From: Brachionus rotundiformis
Lineage: Eukaryota; Rotifera; Eurotatoria; Ploima; Brachionidae
Assembly (NCBI GenBank): GCA_016802295.1
Contig: JAESIW010000138.1
Span: forward strand, 2,794,539 to 2,858,538
Length of the DNA: 64,000 bases
Direction of reading: 5' to 3'
The notes beneath the pieces are model-generated. The model worked only from the letters and a program-made list of their open reading frames with translations. It did no database searches and had not been told where the DNA came from. The position numbers and the translations under genes are program-made. Within the stretch, counting starts at the first letter, position 1; each line of letters starts with the position of its first letter. This document shows, piece after piece, positions 36,767-48,974 of the stretch.

Positions 36767-39700
36767 TCACATCTTTTCTATCCATACAACTATTTTCCCA
36801 TCAAAACTCGGCAATATTTTGCTATCATTGGATATCTAACGTAAAAATTAGTCTGATAAAATACTTATAATAAAAAAACATACTTCTTGTTTAATTACTC
36901 CAAATTCAGGATCAGCTAGCTTGAATCTAAACCTATAATTACTATTCTTTAATTTAGTAGCTTCTTTTAAGTCATTTAAGGTAATTGAACCCAAATTTTT
37001 GTTAAAATTTATCACTATAGGAGTATTGTTTTTTTCCATATAATATACACATTTTGTGCCAGAAATGGCACTACTATTACAACTATTTGTGCTTGTATTG
37101 GCACTTGAGTGTGCTGAATCAAAATTTGTCGATGTGGAAATAGTGAGCAAAGAACTTGCTGATTTTTGTTTGCAAAAATTCTCCCACATTTGGTTATTTA
37201 GCTTGTTAGGCTTCTCAGATCTGGTCGACAGATTTCCATTTTGATGAAGACTTTGTGGTGCTGAATAAGATTGGGCAAAAAGACGCGAAATTATTTTCTT
37301 CACATTGCTCTCGTTGTGCGTAGGATCAGATTTTCCTTCAATTTCAGTTTTTTCCAATGATTTATGTGAATAATTTGAGACTGCCGATATTGATGATGAA
37401 GATGAATGAACCGATGAAGGCGATTGGGACTGAACATGTTGGACAGGAGAATTAGCCGATGAAGAGGTGAGCGAACTGGACCCTGAGGTTGAAGACGAGA
37501 AAAGGGCCGGGTTAAGACCAGCGCGCTCAATAAGGCTATTGAAATTTTGCTCAATCATATTTATTAAAGCTTGAGATGGATGACCATGACCAAACTGATG
37601 TCTCAATCTTCCCAGTGAATCTTTTATAATCGAATATTCTTCTTTAGATGCTGTTACAGTCATATCTTTTTTAGAATTTTGTGATGCGATTAAGTTAATT
37701 TTTCGATCTGTGTTGGCAATCATACCAGACAAAGCATGCTCTTTTTCTTGAACCACATCCAATGTGTCCGAAACATGCTTAACTTGTTGTCTTAAAACTT
37801 TCGCTTGATCCTCTTTTTCTTTGTTCAAATCACTGATTTCACTTTTCAGTTTTTCTATCATATTATCTTTTTTTTCCAACTCTAATTTGAATGATTCAAT
37901 TTGTGCCTGAACAGAATCAAGTTGGTATTTTAGGTCATCTTTTTCTTTTGTCAAATTCTGAGTGTTTAGTTGGAGATTTAATTGCTCGTTTTTCATTTCC
38001 AGAATGGTATTATTCTGCTCATTGATACGTGACTTTAGACCACTTTGAATACCATTTTTATTCAAATTATCTGTCTTAAATTGACTAAGTTCGTTTTTCA
38101 ACTCAGTATTGTATGCTTCAAGCTGCTGAATCTCTGATTTGAGAATGGCAATTTTTTCTTCATAAGGCAAATTAGACGGGTTGCTGCTGTTCAATTGGTT
38201 TAGCTCATTTTCAGCATTGGATATCAAGTTTTCGGGCTGTAGCTCATTCATATCACAAGTCATCAAGACTTTCTGTAGCTTCAAGAGCATTGCTTTAACT
38301 GATTGAACTTCATTTATATTTATCTCATTATCTTCGACAATATTTTGCAAAATGAGGTCGTTTTCAGTATCTTTTACTAACTCAGAAGGATTTTTATTAT
38401 CAGGCTGAGTAACTTCGTTCACAACTGTTTTCCCAGTTTGATTATTTGTATTCGAAGACAAGTTTTCATTACTTTTGTTGGAATTTTCAATCATTTCTTG
38501 GTCCTTATCTTGAGCTGATTTTTTCGTGGGCGATTTAATTTCCGCTTCCTCTTCAATAATTTTTTCCTGCTTTTCCAAAGAATATGTTTTATCTTTTTAA
38601 ATTTAAATTAATATCTTTATTTAAAAGTCGCCAAATTTTATTTTTGTCTAACTTTCTACCTCTCAAAAAAGAGATAAAAATTTAGTTTAATGTCTCTGAT
38701 TCGAAATTTTTAAATTAAAAAAAATTTTATAGCATTCACAAGTTTGATTTAGATATTTACTATAATCGAGTTTAAATCACACGATAAAAATTATTTTATC
38801 TGAATTTTACTTTTTATGTTTGCTATTTTATCTAAATATTGTTTAAATTCTTAATATTCATTTTCTAAAGAAAAGTATTTAATGTTTATACATATATCGT
38901 ACAGCATATCATTCAATGATTAAGTATTGATAAGACCAATTTACCGATATTGTACTGATAAAAAAATTCCTAAAATGTTTTCTAAAATTTAATATGAGCA
39001 TTTTTTTATCTTTTTTTTTCCATTAAATATATAATAAAATAGCCTTAAATAAAATCATCATGAAAACTAAAACCAAGTCCTCTTTCTGTGGGCTTTTTCC
39101 AAAAAATTCTTTTTCAAATTAAATAATAAATCAGCTTGGAAAATAAATCTTTTAATTTTATTATTTCAAAATATTTATAGAAGCTAATCTTTAAAATTAA
39201 AGTATTTTAGCTTTATTTTTTATTTAATGTTAAAAAAATCTTAATAAACATAAGGTAACTAAGAAATTAATTTAGAATTTATAATTCGAATTGTTGCTTC
39301 ATTTAACTCTGAAATTTATCTCCTAAAATGTGCTCGATTTAATTTAACTTCCTTATTACTAAAATTAAATATTATTTTTTATCTAAATATTGTTTAAATT
39401 CTTATTTTAATATTAGAAATCCATTTTCTAAAGAAAAGTATTTAATGTTTATACATATTAGATTTTGGTAGTACTGGTGGTTTGCGAGGTTGGATTTTGA
39501 TTTAGCTCGGACATGAATTTATAATTTTGAATATTATTTTTAAATCATCAATTCAAAATTATAAAATCAACACAAATTATTTTAAAAATTATTTTTTCTT
39601 TAATTTTAAATTGAGATAAATTTTATTTATTCTTATGTTTAAAATTTATATGTCATAATTACAACACTATTTCTTCAGACTAAACTTTTAAAAATTATTT

Positions 39701-41000
39701 TCCTAAGGATCAAGGTCTTAATGAAGAATAAGTGATTGCCAAATTTTTCTTACTTTTAACTGATTTTAGATTGTAAACCGTACTACGGTCTATTGAGATT
39801 GCGGTAGTATCCAAAGCCGCACCACCAGGTTGCAAAACAGTTGACGATGCAATTGGTTGAGCAGCATTTGGTGAAAGCAAAAATGATCCTGTTATCATTG
39901 TGCTATTTTTAGGTGGTGAAAATTGGTTACAAGTTTTGTCAATGTAGTTTGTTGTATTCATGTTTGGTAAAACATATGTTTGGTTCGAGTTCAAATTGAT
40001 TGGATTAAGATAAGTGGAATTTGTGCTACAATCTGTCAAATTACTTCGCTTAACATACTTAATGCTAAAAAAGAAATTTATTATTTATTAAATTAACAAA
40101 CTATTTTATTTACTTAAAGTTTTCGTTCTTATATTTTCGTACATCAGCTAGACTGACACATGCTGCTTGTACCAAATGAGTCATCGAGTCCAAATTACGT
40201 GCTTTAAGATAAAATTTAAAATTATAATCTAAATACTTAAAAATGACAAACTTTGATTCAGCGTTGACTTTGCAGCAGAGCTGGCTGTTTGTTGATTATT
40301 TACCACATACGTGTTGTTCATTGAGTTTACATTATTTGTCGATTGTGATCTTTTGTTGGTCATTTGTTTGTTTGTCAACGTGTTTAAATTTGTCGAACTG
40401 GTGGTCTGCGAGGTTGGATTTTGATTTAGCTTGGACATGAATGCTGAATATGGTTGTACATTTGTAGGCTTGAAATGAGCAGCTAAAGCCAGCACAAGGC
40501 GCATTATAGATTTCAGATTTCCTTCCAAGATTTCCTTGGCAGTCGTTTGGTGCATTTTAACTGAGTTTTGTTGCATGAATTTTAGAATTTTTTCTATGTT
40601 TTCTTTACATTCCGATACAGTCTTTGGATTCAAATTTACATCGGTAAGAACCGTGCCGGCTACAGAGAACATTTTTATTTTTTTGCTTTAATATAAAAAA
40701 TACCAACTTACAAATCACTTCTATGAGATGTATTAGGCTGACTCCATTGGACAAATCGGCGTGCAAATTTTCGACTAGTTTGACTCCTGGACGCTTTTTA
40801 AGATGAGAGTTTATCCAAGTGATGTAATTTTGAATCTGAACTGGATTTGATTGAGATTTGGCTGAAGTTAAGCAATTAGTGCTGTGTCTTAGGTTCGATC
40901 GTTGATGATTGCTAATGGTCGAGGATGTGGAAATAAAAGTTGACGAGCTTTTCGGGTTTAAATCGCCCGAGTCTCCGAAAAGTTGATTGTTGCTAAGCAT
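36767..41000 (-). CDS. DIXDC1: DIXDC1 (coiled-coil DIX-domain protein 1)
   Basis: Six exons on the minus strand: 41000-40712, 40659-40252, 40201-40114, 40064-39754, 38592-36884, 36835-36767; all phases agree and give 957 residues. DIXDC1 is a Wnt-pathway and cytoskeletal regulator that co-polymerises with Dishevelled/Axin through its DIX domain. An N-terminal calponin-homology domain (about residues 56-165) contains YITWINSHLKKRPGVK and the family-specific DGNLKSIMRLVLALAAHFKP-like block. A Gln/Asn/Ser-rich middle is followed by a long coiled coil (about 510-655) and a Ser-rich linker. The C-terminal DIX domain (about 880-957) shows CVYYMEKNNTPIVI, LADPEFGVIKQE and, in the last exon, FDGKIVVWIE. 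The large exon has no ATG at its 5' edge and is entered by splicing at an AAAAG acceptor. Confidence 0.95.
38825..38895. repeat. Intronic direct repeat, copy 1
   Basis: Matches 39376-39460 apart from an extra segment of about 15 bases in the second copy. Shared landmarks are TATCTAAATATTGTTTAAAT and CATTTTCTAAAGAAAAGTAT. Confidence 0.85.
39376..39460. repeat. Intronic direct repeat, copy 2
   Basis: Second copy of the repeat at 38825-38895; it ends about 12 bases before the exon-2 fragment at 39473. Confidence 0.85.
39473..39518 (-). repeat. Fragment of DIXDC1 exon 2 copied into the downstream intron
   Basis: 46 bases matching 40397-40442 in the coding exon at 44 of 46 positions, same orientation. 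The piece has no flanking splice sites that would make it an exon. Confidence 0.9.
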
Positions 41001-44000
41001 TTTAAATTTTATCAGTCTAAATTTTCATTTTATCTAAAAATAAATAATAGATATTAAAAATCGATCCTTAAATAGTTTAATTAACTAGTCAAGTCAATTA
41101 AATTAAGGTTATATTAAAAATGAGTGGTTTGTATAAAAATTTATTTCTATTTTTGAACCAAAATAAGATGATTTAAAAAGCTATGATGATATTCATATGT
41201 CGTTTTTCCATTTAAAACAATGGATAACAGAATACTAAGAGTAAATATACTTAGAATTGCCATATAAAAGCATTCATCATGAAAATTTTCTAAAATTTAC
41301 AAAATTTTTAAACTAATCTGCACCTAAATGACGAAAACTAAAATTTTACATTCTATAAACTTTTATAATCGTCAAGCATTTAAAAATCTTTTTTTCCAAA
41401 AAGTGAAAATTAATTGATTGATTTTTTAATATTGTTTATTTAGCAATTAAAAAAAACATATAACTAGAATTTAAATTGTCAAAATTTTCTTATCGAAAAA
41501 TGTAAACTCTAATGAAAAATATTATACAATTCGCTTGATTATTTTTTTTAAGTAGAAAAAAATGTAATATATTATTTTAAATTCCTTTTAAATATTTAAA
41601 ATTACCTCCGATTATGATCCAAGACCAATTTTTGAATATACATAAAATATTTTTTTAAACTAAAATAATCAATTTCGAAAAATAAAACATTATAATTAAA
41701 TTGGTAATCTTTATCATAAATTAAAATTTAAGCTTATATTCGGAATTTATTTAAACCTAAATGAAAATAGAAATAAAGTATAATAAAATAAAAAAGGTAG
41801 CTTAATTGTAGCGCGATAGGAAGGCTTTAGAGTTAGAAAACTTGAACGATTTGATTATTCTTACCGTAGCCACCACATCGTCCCGGGCTACCTACAAATA
41901 TTGATTAATTATCGATCAATCAATCGGTCAAACAACAATTTTGCGGATGGGCGATCAAACAATACACCTTTATTAATGAAATTAAAACGCATTAAATATC
42001 ATTTATTGGATTAATAAAGAATCAGATCATGGATCAATTTACCTAAAGGATACGTGAACGAGAAAATCTAGCCCTCATTTTTGGATTTGCGCGTGCGATC
42101 ACTAGAAATATTTAGGCTCTTATGAAGCCATTGGGCTTAATCAGTAATTATTCTTTTTTAGACTAAGTGAAAATTTCAAGTGTCATTTCAAATCAATAAC
42201 AGTAATCACAATGTAGTCGAGAATTCATAATTTATTTTTGCTTTCAACTAAAATACATATTGAATTTTTGTTGTAAAATGTCTGCCTCGAAACTGCGTCT
42301 TAATTTTTAATTTAGAATAAACATGTTATTAAAATTTGTTAATTAAAAATTTCGGTCAAAAAAGTGCCTATACTATTTTAGCATAAATGGTTGACTACTT
42401 GTAAATCAGACATCTATAAAACTGGTCTTGATCTCAAAACTTGTGAACACTCAGACAAACCGCGTGCCTAAATTTTTCTAAAATTTCCGAAATTTGATCA
42501 TTTTCAAATAAAGCTGGCCTTTCAGATATTTTTTTCCTAAATATTGAATTAGTAGCCCTGTAAAATGCTTCACTCAACCTGGATTAATCAATTTTTTAAT
42601 TTGGTGAAACAAAGGCTTGAGGATATGAGAATCTGTGTTTTGATCTAAGATCTACTGATAATCTCTATCAATAATTTAAAACTGGGTCGCAATTCTAATT
42701 ATTTGATTCACTTTTAATTAAATTTAGTCAAATTGATTTTAAATTTAAAGCTTTTGTCTTAAGAGATTTGATTAAACATAACCAGAATATCAAAAATTAT
42801 TAAATTGATTAAAAAATTTTAAATATCTTTTATTCGAATCTAGAAACACTTGGTCGGTATACTTGTTTAATCGATAGTAGATAAGTGAATAATAAGAAAC
42901 TTGATATAATTGTCTCTAAACAAATTAAAAAAAATAAATTAACTATTTTCTATTTTTGACAATTTCTCAATTGAAAAAAAAAATTAGTTTAATTTTTAGT
43001 TTTAAATAAAACAATTAAGGTTTAATTTCAAACAAAAATAGCATGTCAATTAATTATAAAATAATTCAAACTTTGAAAAATACCCCATAATTTAATTAAT
43101 TTATACTGACAATTTTTCTGACTAATAGACCTATTTTTTATAAGCACATTTTAATTATGAATTTGATCATTAGTTTGAGTATTGAAACGTTTAAAATTTT
43201 AAAAAAAATTTGACTATTTTTTTAATAAAGCTTCAATAAAAAAATAAACATTTTAAAAATCTGAGAAACAAACTTATTTAATCTTTTAAAAAAGAAACAA
43301 AAAGGTTACTTAAGCTTATCTAAGCTTGAGTTCTAAAAAGATATTTTGCTTGGCAACTATTTATCCTAAAATAAAAATATCCCATTTAATTTAGACCCAT
43401 TTTTAAAATAAAGATAAAACCTAGAAGAAATTTAAAAACTGCTTTTACAACCGTAGCAACTATTTGGCTAATATCACACTCACAATTTTATTTTTTATGG
43501 AATTTTGATATTTGAAAAGCTTGAAAAACAAATATTTGACATATTGGTTATATTCAAATAATTCTAAATTTCTAGTCAGCTTTCGATAGAAATAGACTTA
43601 ATTCAATCAGCATGATATGACCAGATAGCTTTACTGATTTTTTTATCTAAAATTGAAACTATATTAAAGCTTCATGAGCAAACAATCAAATCTAATGAAA
43701 ACATTTGATTTCGAGTTTTATTTAAAATTAACTAAAAGCCACTTAATATTAAATGACTAGGAATCTACTTTATAATTACGAAAAATCAAGCTAAATAAAG
43801 GCTAAAATTCAAAAAACTTAAACCAATATGATCTTTGATTAGTATTACAAATTACTTAAAAGAATTAAATACTTAAATAGCTAAAATATATTTTTTTAGT
43901 TGAGTTTAATTTCAAGAGTTAGTCACGAAAGTTGATCGTAACGATAGAAATATTTACAAATTTAATTTGATTACCAATTTGCTCATAAATATTGATTTAA

Positions 44001-46194
44001 AATTGATTTTAAAAATATTCCAAAAAATGTTAAATATTTTTATTTCTTTAATATTTTATTAATATTTATTATATTTATTTTAAAAATATTACGCAATATT
44101 TTCACTTATAAAAATTCTTAAATACGATTTTGAATTGTTCCAAGTTTTTTAATAATAAAATCGAAAATCTCAGAAAAATGAATTTTTAATTCCTGTTACA
44201 ATATTTTTAATTTGAATTTTTACAAGCGATATTTCATTAGAATTTTGATAATAAATGACTAAATTAAACGCCCTAAAGATCAAATCATAGGGGATTTATT
44301 TTCAATTAGACTAAACGAGTTCTACATTTTCTTTTTCTATTAAAATTAAATAGAAAGTCTAGGCAATTGAAAATTATTTTCTACCTAAAATAATAGAAAT
44401 AAGACATTTAAATGAACAAAAAAATTATTCAATAATTTAATTGTATCACTAGTTCTAGATTAGAAAAAATATTTTTGTTTACAATATACTGATTGATAAA
44501 AAATTTATTTAAATACCTCTAAAAAAACAATTTAATTCTTGATCTGGATTTTTTTGACTGAAAAAATAGTTGCTCACACGAATTAATTATTATCTAGATT
44601 TTATGAGCAATTCGTTATAAATTTCAAAATAAAAATCACTCGAATCAAAACAACTTAAGAGCAACAAAAGGCGCTCGAAATTCTATTAATCATAATTTTG
44701 ATTTTGTGAAGAAAAAGCTAAGGAAAACAAGAGTCGCCAACTTTAAGTTTTCAGATAGAATTTTCAGAGAATCTAGCTTAAGCTAACAATATTCTTAATA
44801 AAGCGGTTTCGTATAATAAATACGTATAATAGCGATTTTTTTATTTAAAATGTCATAGTTATCCCAAATCCAAAACTCTTAGATAGATAGACCGAAGCAT
44901 GCATATTAACCGGATTAATAAAATCAAATATTCATCTGAAATGTCATTTATTCAAAATTAATTTTTAATTTTTCGACTAATTCTATGAAGGTGGATTAGT
45001 CTAAGTCTAAAATTTATTTAAACTAAATATTAAATATGAATATAAAGATCACAGTGGGCAAATGTAAAACTATGGTCAAACTGGGAATTATCCTGTTTTG
45101 TTTGAGTCTCGAAAACTTTTCATTTATCTTATACAAACTTTTCGCCTATGTAAATAAACCGAACTGATTCAATTTTCATTTAATTAAATTAATCGTTAAG
45201 CTGAGCTAATTTTGTCACGGGATTCTCGTGATATTCCAAATTAATTTTTTTAAAAAGTTAAATTTAGTCTTCATGATCATGACTTCGAAGAAAAAGCAAA
45301 ATTAAAAATTAATTTACCAAACTTTTCAGTAGACTTCACCAAATAAAAATTTAAAATTGAAACCTTCATTATTTTAATATATATAAAATTAAAATCTTAA
45401 AAAAGGGTTTTCTTGTAGATTTTAATTTTACAGAAATAGATATTTAGAAAAAAATATTTGTTTTTTTTTTAAATTGTTTTCTCATAGATTTTAAAAATAC
45501 AAATTTTTAATATTCATATAGGATTTCACTTAAATTTATATCTAATACTTACCTTAATATTTACTTAATATTTTAAATTTATTCTATAAAAATTAAAATT
45601 AAATCATTTAATTTAGATAAAAAGATTAACTAAATTAATTCAACAAAAGATAGATATTCTCAATTTATTTAAAGAGCCATTTATCTATATATTGGTTAGA
45701 TTTATGAATTATGCTTTTATTTTTCAATTTTTCTTTTATTAATAGTTCATCAATCATATTAATATTTAAATATTAATCAATTAAATATAAAATATCGTTT
45801 TTAATAGCTTAGTATAGGACCTTTTTTTATAATATCTACAAGTATCATACGTATCTTTAAATATTTTTTATCTTACTTAACATACTTCATGACATATTAA
45901 ATTTAATTAACTAGACTTAGTATTTGTAAAAAAGATGACCAAAAATCAATAAAATATCTAAATAAACATAAATTATTTTAAAATTTAAATGAAAACTACA
46001 ACAAAAGAGAGCTAAATATATTTTTCCTCAAGAATTTGCCAAAAGTGAATATTTCTTGAATTTTACAATTTGATAAAATTCGAAAAAAAAATAAACACTT
46101 TTCTTGCATCAGCTCATGGTATCCTTACTGTGTAAAAGATATAAATTAGTTGGAAAATTTGAGTTGAGAATATTAAAAAGAATGGATTTTACCA
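41001..46194. other. Intergenic A/T-rich region upstream of DIXDC1
   Basis: More than 5 kb with no recognised gene on either strand. A less A/T-rich patch at 41796-42120 includes a tRNA-like or SINE-like segment. The rest has no distinguishing structure that I could see. It contains the DIXDC1 promoter. Confidence 0.6.
41796..41892 (+). repeat. Possible tRNA-derived SINE remnant
   Basis: The segment opens GGTAGCTTAATTGTAGCGCG, close to a tRNA acceptor/D-arm with an A-box-like core. It closes with GGGCTACC, which pairs with the opening GGTAGC. No canonical anticodon arm or B box is visible, so it is not a functional tRNA. It could be a decayed SINE or a hairpin. Confidence 0.3.
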
Positions 46195-46541
46195 ATCTTC
46201 AAACGAGAAGGCAGAGAGGCGATCTTATCAATTTTAGAGAAGATGAATCTCGTTTGTAAACTCAATGCAGAAAATATAACATCATATCTCATAATAGAAC
46301 TATGTATAGAGAGAGGATTAAGTTATTTCAACCAAGATTTAATTTCCTTACAAACAGAATTACAACAATCTGAAACAAATTACCATTTTATATAGTTAAT
46401 ACAGTTTTAAGGCTAAACTGGACGTCTGGATGAAAGAAAATTATCGTTTCTTGAAGCGGCTGCTAAAGCCCTATAGGGCTATACTTGAGTTTGAATCCAA
46501 GTTCAAGTCGCAGTTCTCTTTACTACTACTACTATATAAAG
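46195..46541 (+). mobile_element. Decayed 3' end of a non-LTR retrotransposon (LINE)
   Basis: The plus-strand reading gives LQTRRQRGDLINF, a stop and frameshift, then MYRERIKLFQPRFNFLTNRI followed by a stop and NKLPF. This matches the C-terminal signature common in jockey/CR1-like LINE polymerases (RRxRGDLI ... RxNFLTNRI ... WNxLP). The Trp of WN is now a stop. Downstream lie a GCCCTATAGGGC palindrome and a (TAC)n tail near 46524-46538, consistent with a LINE 3' end. Confidence 0.75.
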
Positions 46542-47426
46542 ACAATTTTTATTAACTTTGATCAATAGAAATAAGATTTAAAAAAATAAAAGAATTTATG
46601 CGATCACTCTTTTTGAATAAAAGTCAAGTGCATTATCCACAATGAATTTAAACATTCAAATGCTAACTGATGATTTATACCTTAAAAATCGATTTATTTA
46701 GTTTTTATATTATCAATTCAAATTAAAGAAAACTTTTAAGAGAAACTCTCAAAGGGTCAATAAAAGCAAATAGATATTTTCTATGTTGTTGTAAAAAATG
46801 TACTGAATGCTAATAAACTTTTCTAATTAACAAATTAAAAATTTAAATAATTTTATGCAAAATTAATCTGACAAAAATTATTTTAATGACAAAATTATTA
46901 AATAAATCTAAAACTATGTTTATCAGTACAAAAAGTTAAAAAATTCTAACTTTAAAAGCACTGAAATAATGAAAAATTATTTTTAAAATGTACAGGCTAC
47001 TTTTAGTATACGAATTTGATGCTTTTAATGTTCAATATTCAAAATGTCAGCTTGTCATTTCCTTATTAATAAATTATTAATTGCACTTTAGACAAATGAA
47101 AAGTTAACAATCCAAATTTTCTAGGTAAACAAACTTTACTTTGAATACAACTAAAATATTTTTTAAAAAATGCCCTCTAGAATCAAAATTGTTTGTTTTA
47201 TATGGAAAATTTTTATTTGCTTTAAATGACATGGTTACTTTGTGGTAGTTTTCAAAAAATTGAATAAGAATTTTTCATAAATTCGTAAATTAAATATTGT
47301 AAAAAATAATATTTCAACAAACTCAAAAAGTATTTTTTATAATACAAATTTAAAAGTGTTATAGAATCGTAGTAATTAAAGTTAAGATGACTGTTGAAAA
47401 GAATTTAATATTTTTAAAATATTTAT
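46542..47426. other. Non-coding spacer 3' of the DDX51-like gene
   Basis: A/T-rich, no gene seen. It contains the 3' end of the minus-strand helicase gene. Confidence 0.6.
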
Positions 47427-48974
47427 TTAATTAGTTTTTTTTAGTTTTTTAGAATTTTTTTTCATATTCGAATTGTTCGAAAATTTACGCTTATTGAATC
47501 CTTTATTCATAGGCTTTTCACTATTGTTGTTCAAAGTTGGTTTTTTAGTCAATTCATCTTTTAATTTACTTAAGGAAAGTTTATAGTCGTCAATCAAATG
47601 CTTTAGCATACTCTTTTGAATCTTTATTTCCTTTATTTTATGCTTATTTTTTTTCTCTATTGTTTCTTGATCTTTGGACCCAATTGGTTCAATCATCTTT
47701 TTAAAAAAATAGACCTCCTTTTGTTCCAAAAAAGTAATAACCATTCCATTTTTGCCAGCACGAGCCGTTCGGCCCGCTTTATGAATATAGCTGCTTAAAT
47801 GCTTCGGTGCATCATACATCAAAACATAGTCCACATTTTCCAAATCCATACCCCTAGCCATTACATCTGAACATACCAGAACATCCAATTTATTTTCAAG
47901 AAACTTGGACTGAATTCTTTTACGCCTGGCAGAGTGCAAAGCGGATGAATACTCGGCAGATGTGATTTCATTTAATTCAAACAACTTGTTAAGTCTTTTT
48001 GCTGTTTCTTTTGAATTGACAAAAACAAGCATTCTCTTGTAGCCAAGTGTCTTTATCAAATGAATAGCTATCAGAGGTTTCTGCTGAAGAATGACTTGAA
48101 TAAATATTTCCTTGAGTTCGCTTGGAACACTAACATCTGCCATGTCTTTTGAATCAAATTTTTTTACCTCCACTTTTTGTATTTCAGCATTATCGGAAGT
48201 ACTTGCTGATACTTCATCTCTGGCAAGTTTTTCAGCTCCAAAAGAATAATAAACAGGTTGGAAAAGCTTTATTTGATCTAAATTCTCCGGATTACGAGTT
48301 AATGTAGCCGATAGAAGGATTTTCTGAAGCGGATAGAGCCTTTTTTTATCTAACATTAAATTATGAACATTTAAATTTTCATTATTTAATGAAACTCTTT
48401 TAGAGTTGGTTAACTCGCCAAAAATAGCCTGGTTCAATAAAGTTAGCCAATTTTGTTTAATTTGCTCCATGATTCGATCACATTCGTCCAAAACCAGATA
48501 TCTCAAATTTTTAAGGTCAAAATTTTTTGTTTTTTGAATATGATCTACAAGTCGACCTGGTGTAGTTACAATTATATCAACCAAGCAACTATTGTGTTCT
48601 TCATTAATCAATTGAGATTGTTCTTTTGCCAAAGGAACTTTATTGGACAAAAGCATGCATTTTAAATTGTTTCTAAAGGAATTTTCACCATCACAGATCA
48701 GATCTAAGCCCTCTTCATCTTGAATACATGTTTTAAAAACATTATAAACTTGTTCGGCCAGGTCACTCACTGGTAAAACAATTAGTGCCGTGCAGCATGG
48801 TCTTATCCTTGTTTTTAGATTCTTTATTATTGGAAGAACATATGTTAAAGTTTTACCACTACCAGTGGGAGCTAATACACACAAATCGTTCGGATATAAA
48901 GATTGAGTCTTTGTTTGGTTTAAGATTATTGGTATTACCTGCTCTTGAACAGGAAAAAGATGATCTAGCTTCAT
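47427..48974 (-). CDS. DDX51: DEAD-box RNA helicase of the DDX51/Dbp6 class
   Basis: A single-exon gene of 515 codons. The family acts in 60S ribosomal subunit assembly in the nucleolus. Motifs in order: Q-motif core FPVQEQVIP, Walker A APTGSGKT, TPGR (TTPGRLVDH), motif II as DECD (VLDECDRI, in place of DEAD), motif III SAT (LLSATLT), and the helicase-C blocks ARGMD and HKAGRTARAGKNG. The KNLRYLVLDECDRIMEQIKQ-type spacing and the NYDAP-like MYDAPKHL support DDX51. A lysine-rich tail (KKNSKKLKK) fits nucleolar targeting. The start is the ATG at 48974, because the frame meets a stop shortly upstream. The protein therefore begins almost at the Q motif and lacks the N-terminal extension seen in human DDX51. 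Confidence 0.9.
   Translation of the reverse strand: MKLDHLFPVQEQVIPIILNQTKTQSLYPNDLCVLAPTGSGKTLTYVLPIIKNLKTRIRPCCTALIVLPVSDLAEQVYNVFKTCIQDEEGLDLICDGENSFRNNLKCMLLSNKVPLAKEQSQLINEEHNSCLVDIIVTTPGRLVDHIQKTKNFDLKNLRYLVLDECDRIMEQIKQNWLTLLNQAIFGELTNSKRVSLNNENLNVHNLMLDKKRLYPLQKILLSATLTRNPENLDQIKLFQPVYYSFGAEKLARDEVSASTSDNAEIQKVEVKKFDSKDMADVSVPSELKEIFIQVILQQKPLIAIHLIKTLGYKRMLVFVNSKETAKRLNKLFELNEITSAEYSSALHSARRKRIQSKFLENKLDVLVCSDVMARGMDLENVDYVLMYDAPKHLSSYIHKAGRTARAGKNGMVITFLEQKEVYFFKKMIEPIGSKDQETIEKKNKHKIKEIKIQKSMLKHLIDDYKLSLSKLKDELTKKPTLNNNSEKPMNKGFNKRKFSNNSNMKKNSKKLKKTN

Larger units (their letters stand above)
38593..39753 (-). other. Long DIXDC1 intron containing local duplications
   Basis: The 1161-bp intron between exons 4 and 5 has a GTAAGA donor. 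It contains two copies of a roughly 75-bp repeat (38825-38895 and 39376-39460) and, right after the second copy, a 46-bp piece of the gene's own exon 2. Confidence 0.8.

Noticed and set aside
37300..37554. Alternative-frame Ser/His-rich open frame inside DIXDC1
   Set aside because: It overlaps the DIXDC1 coding exon in another frame on the same strand; its length reflects the low-complexity Ser codons.
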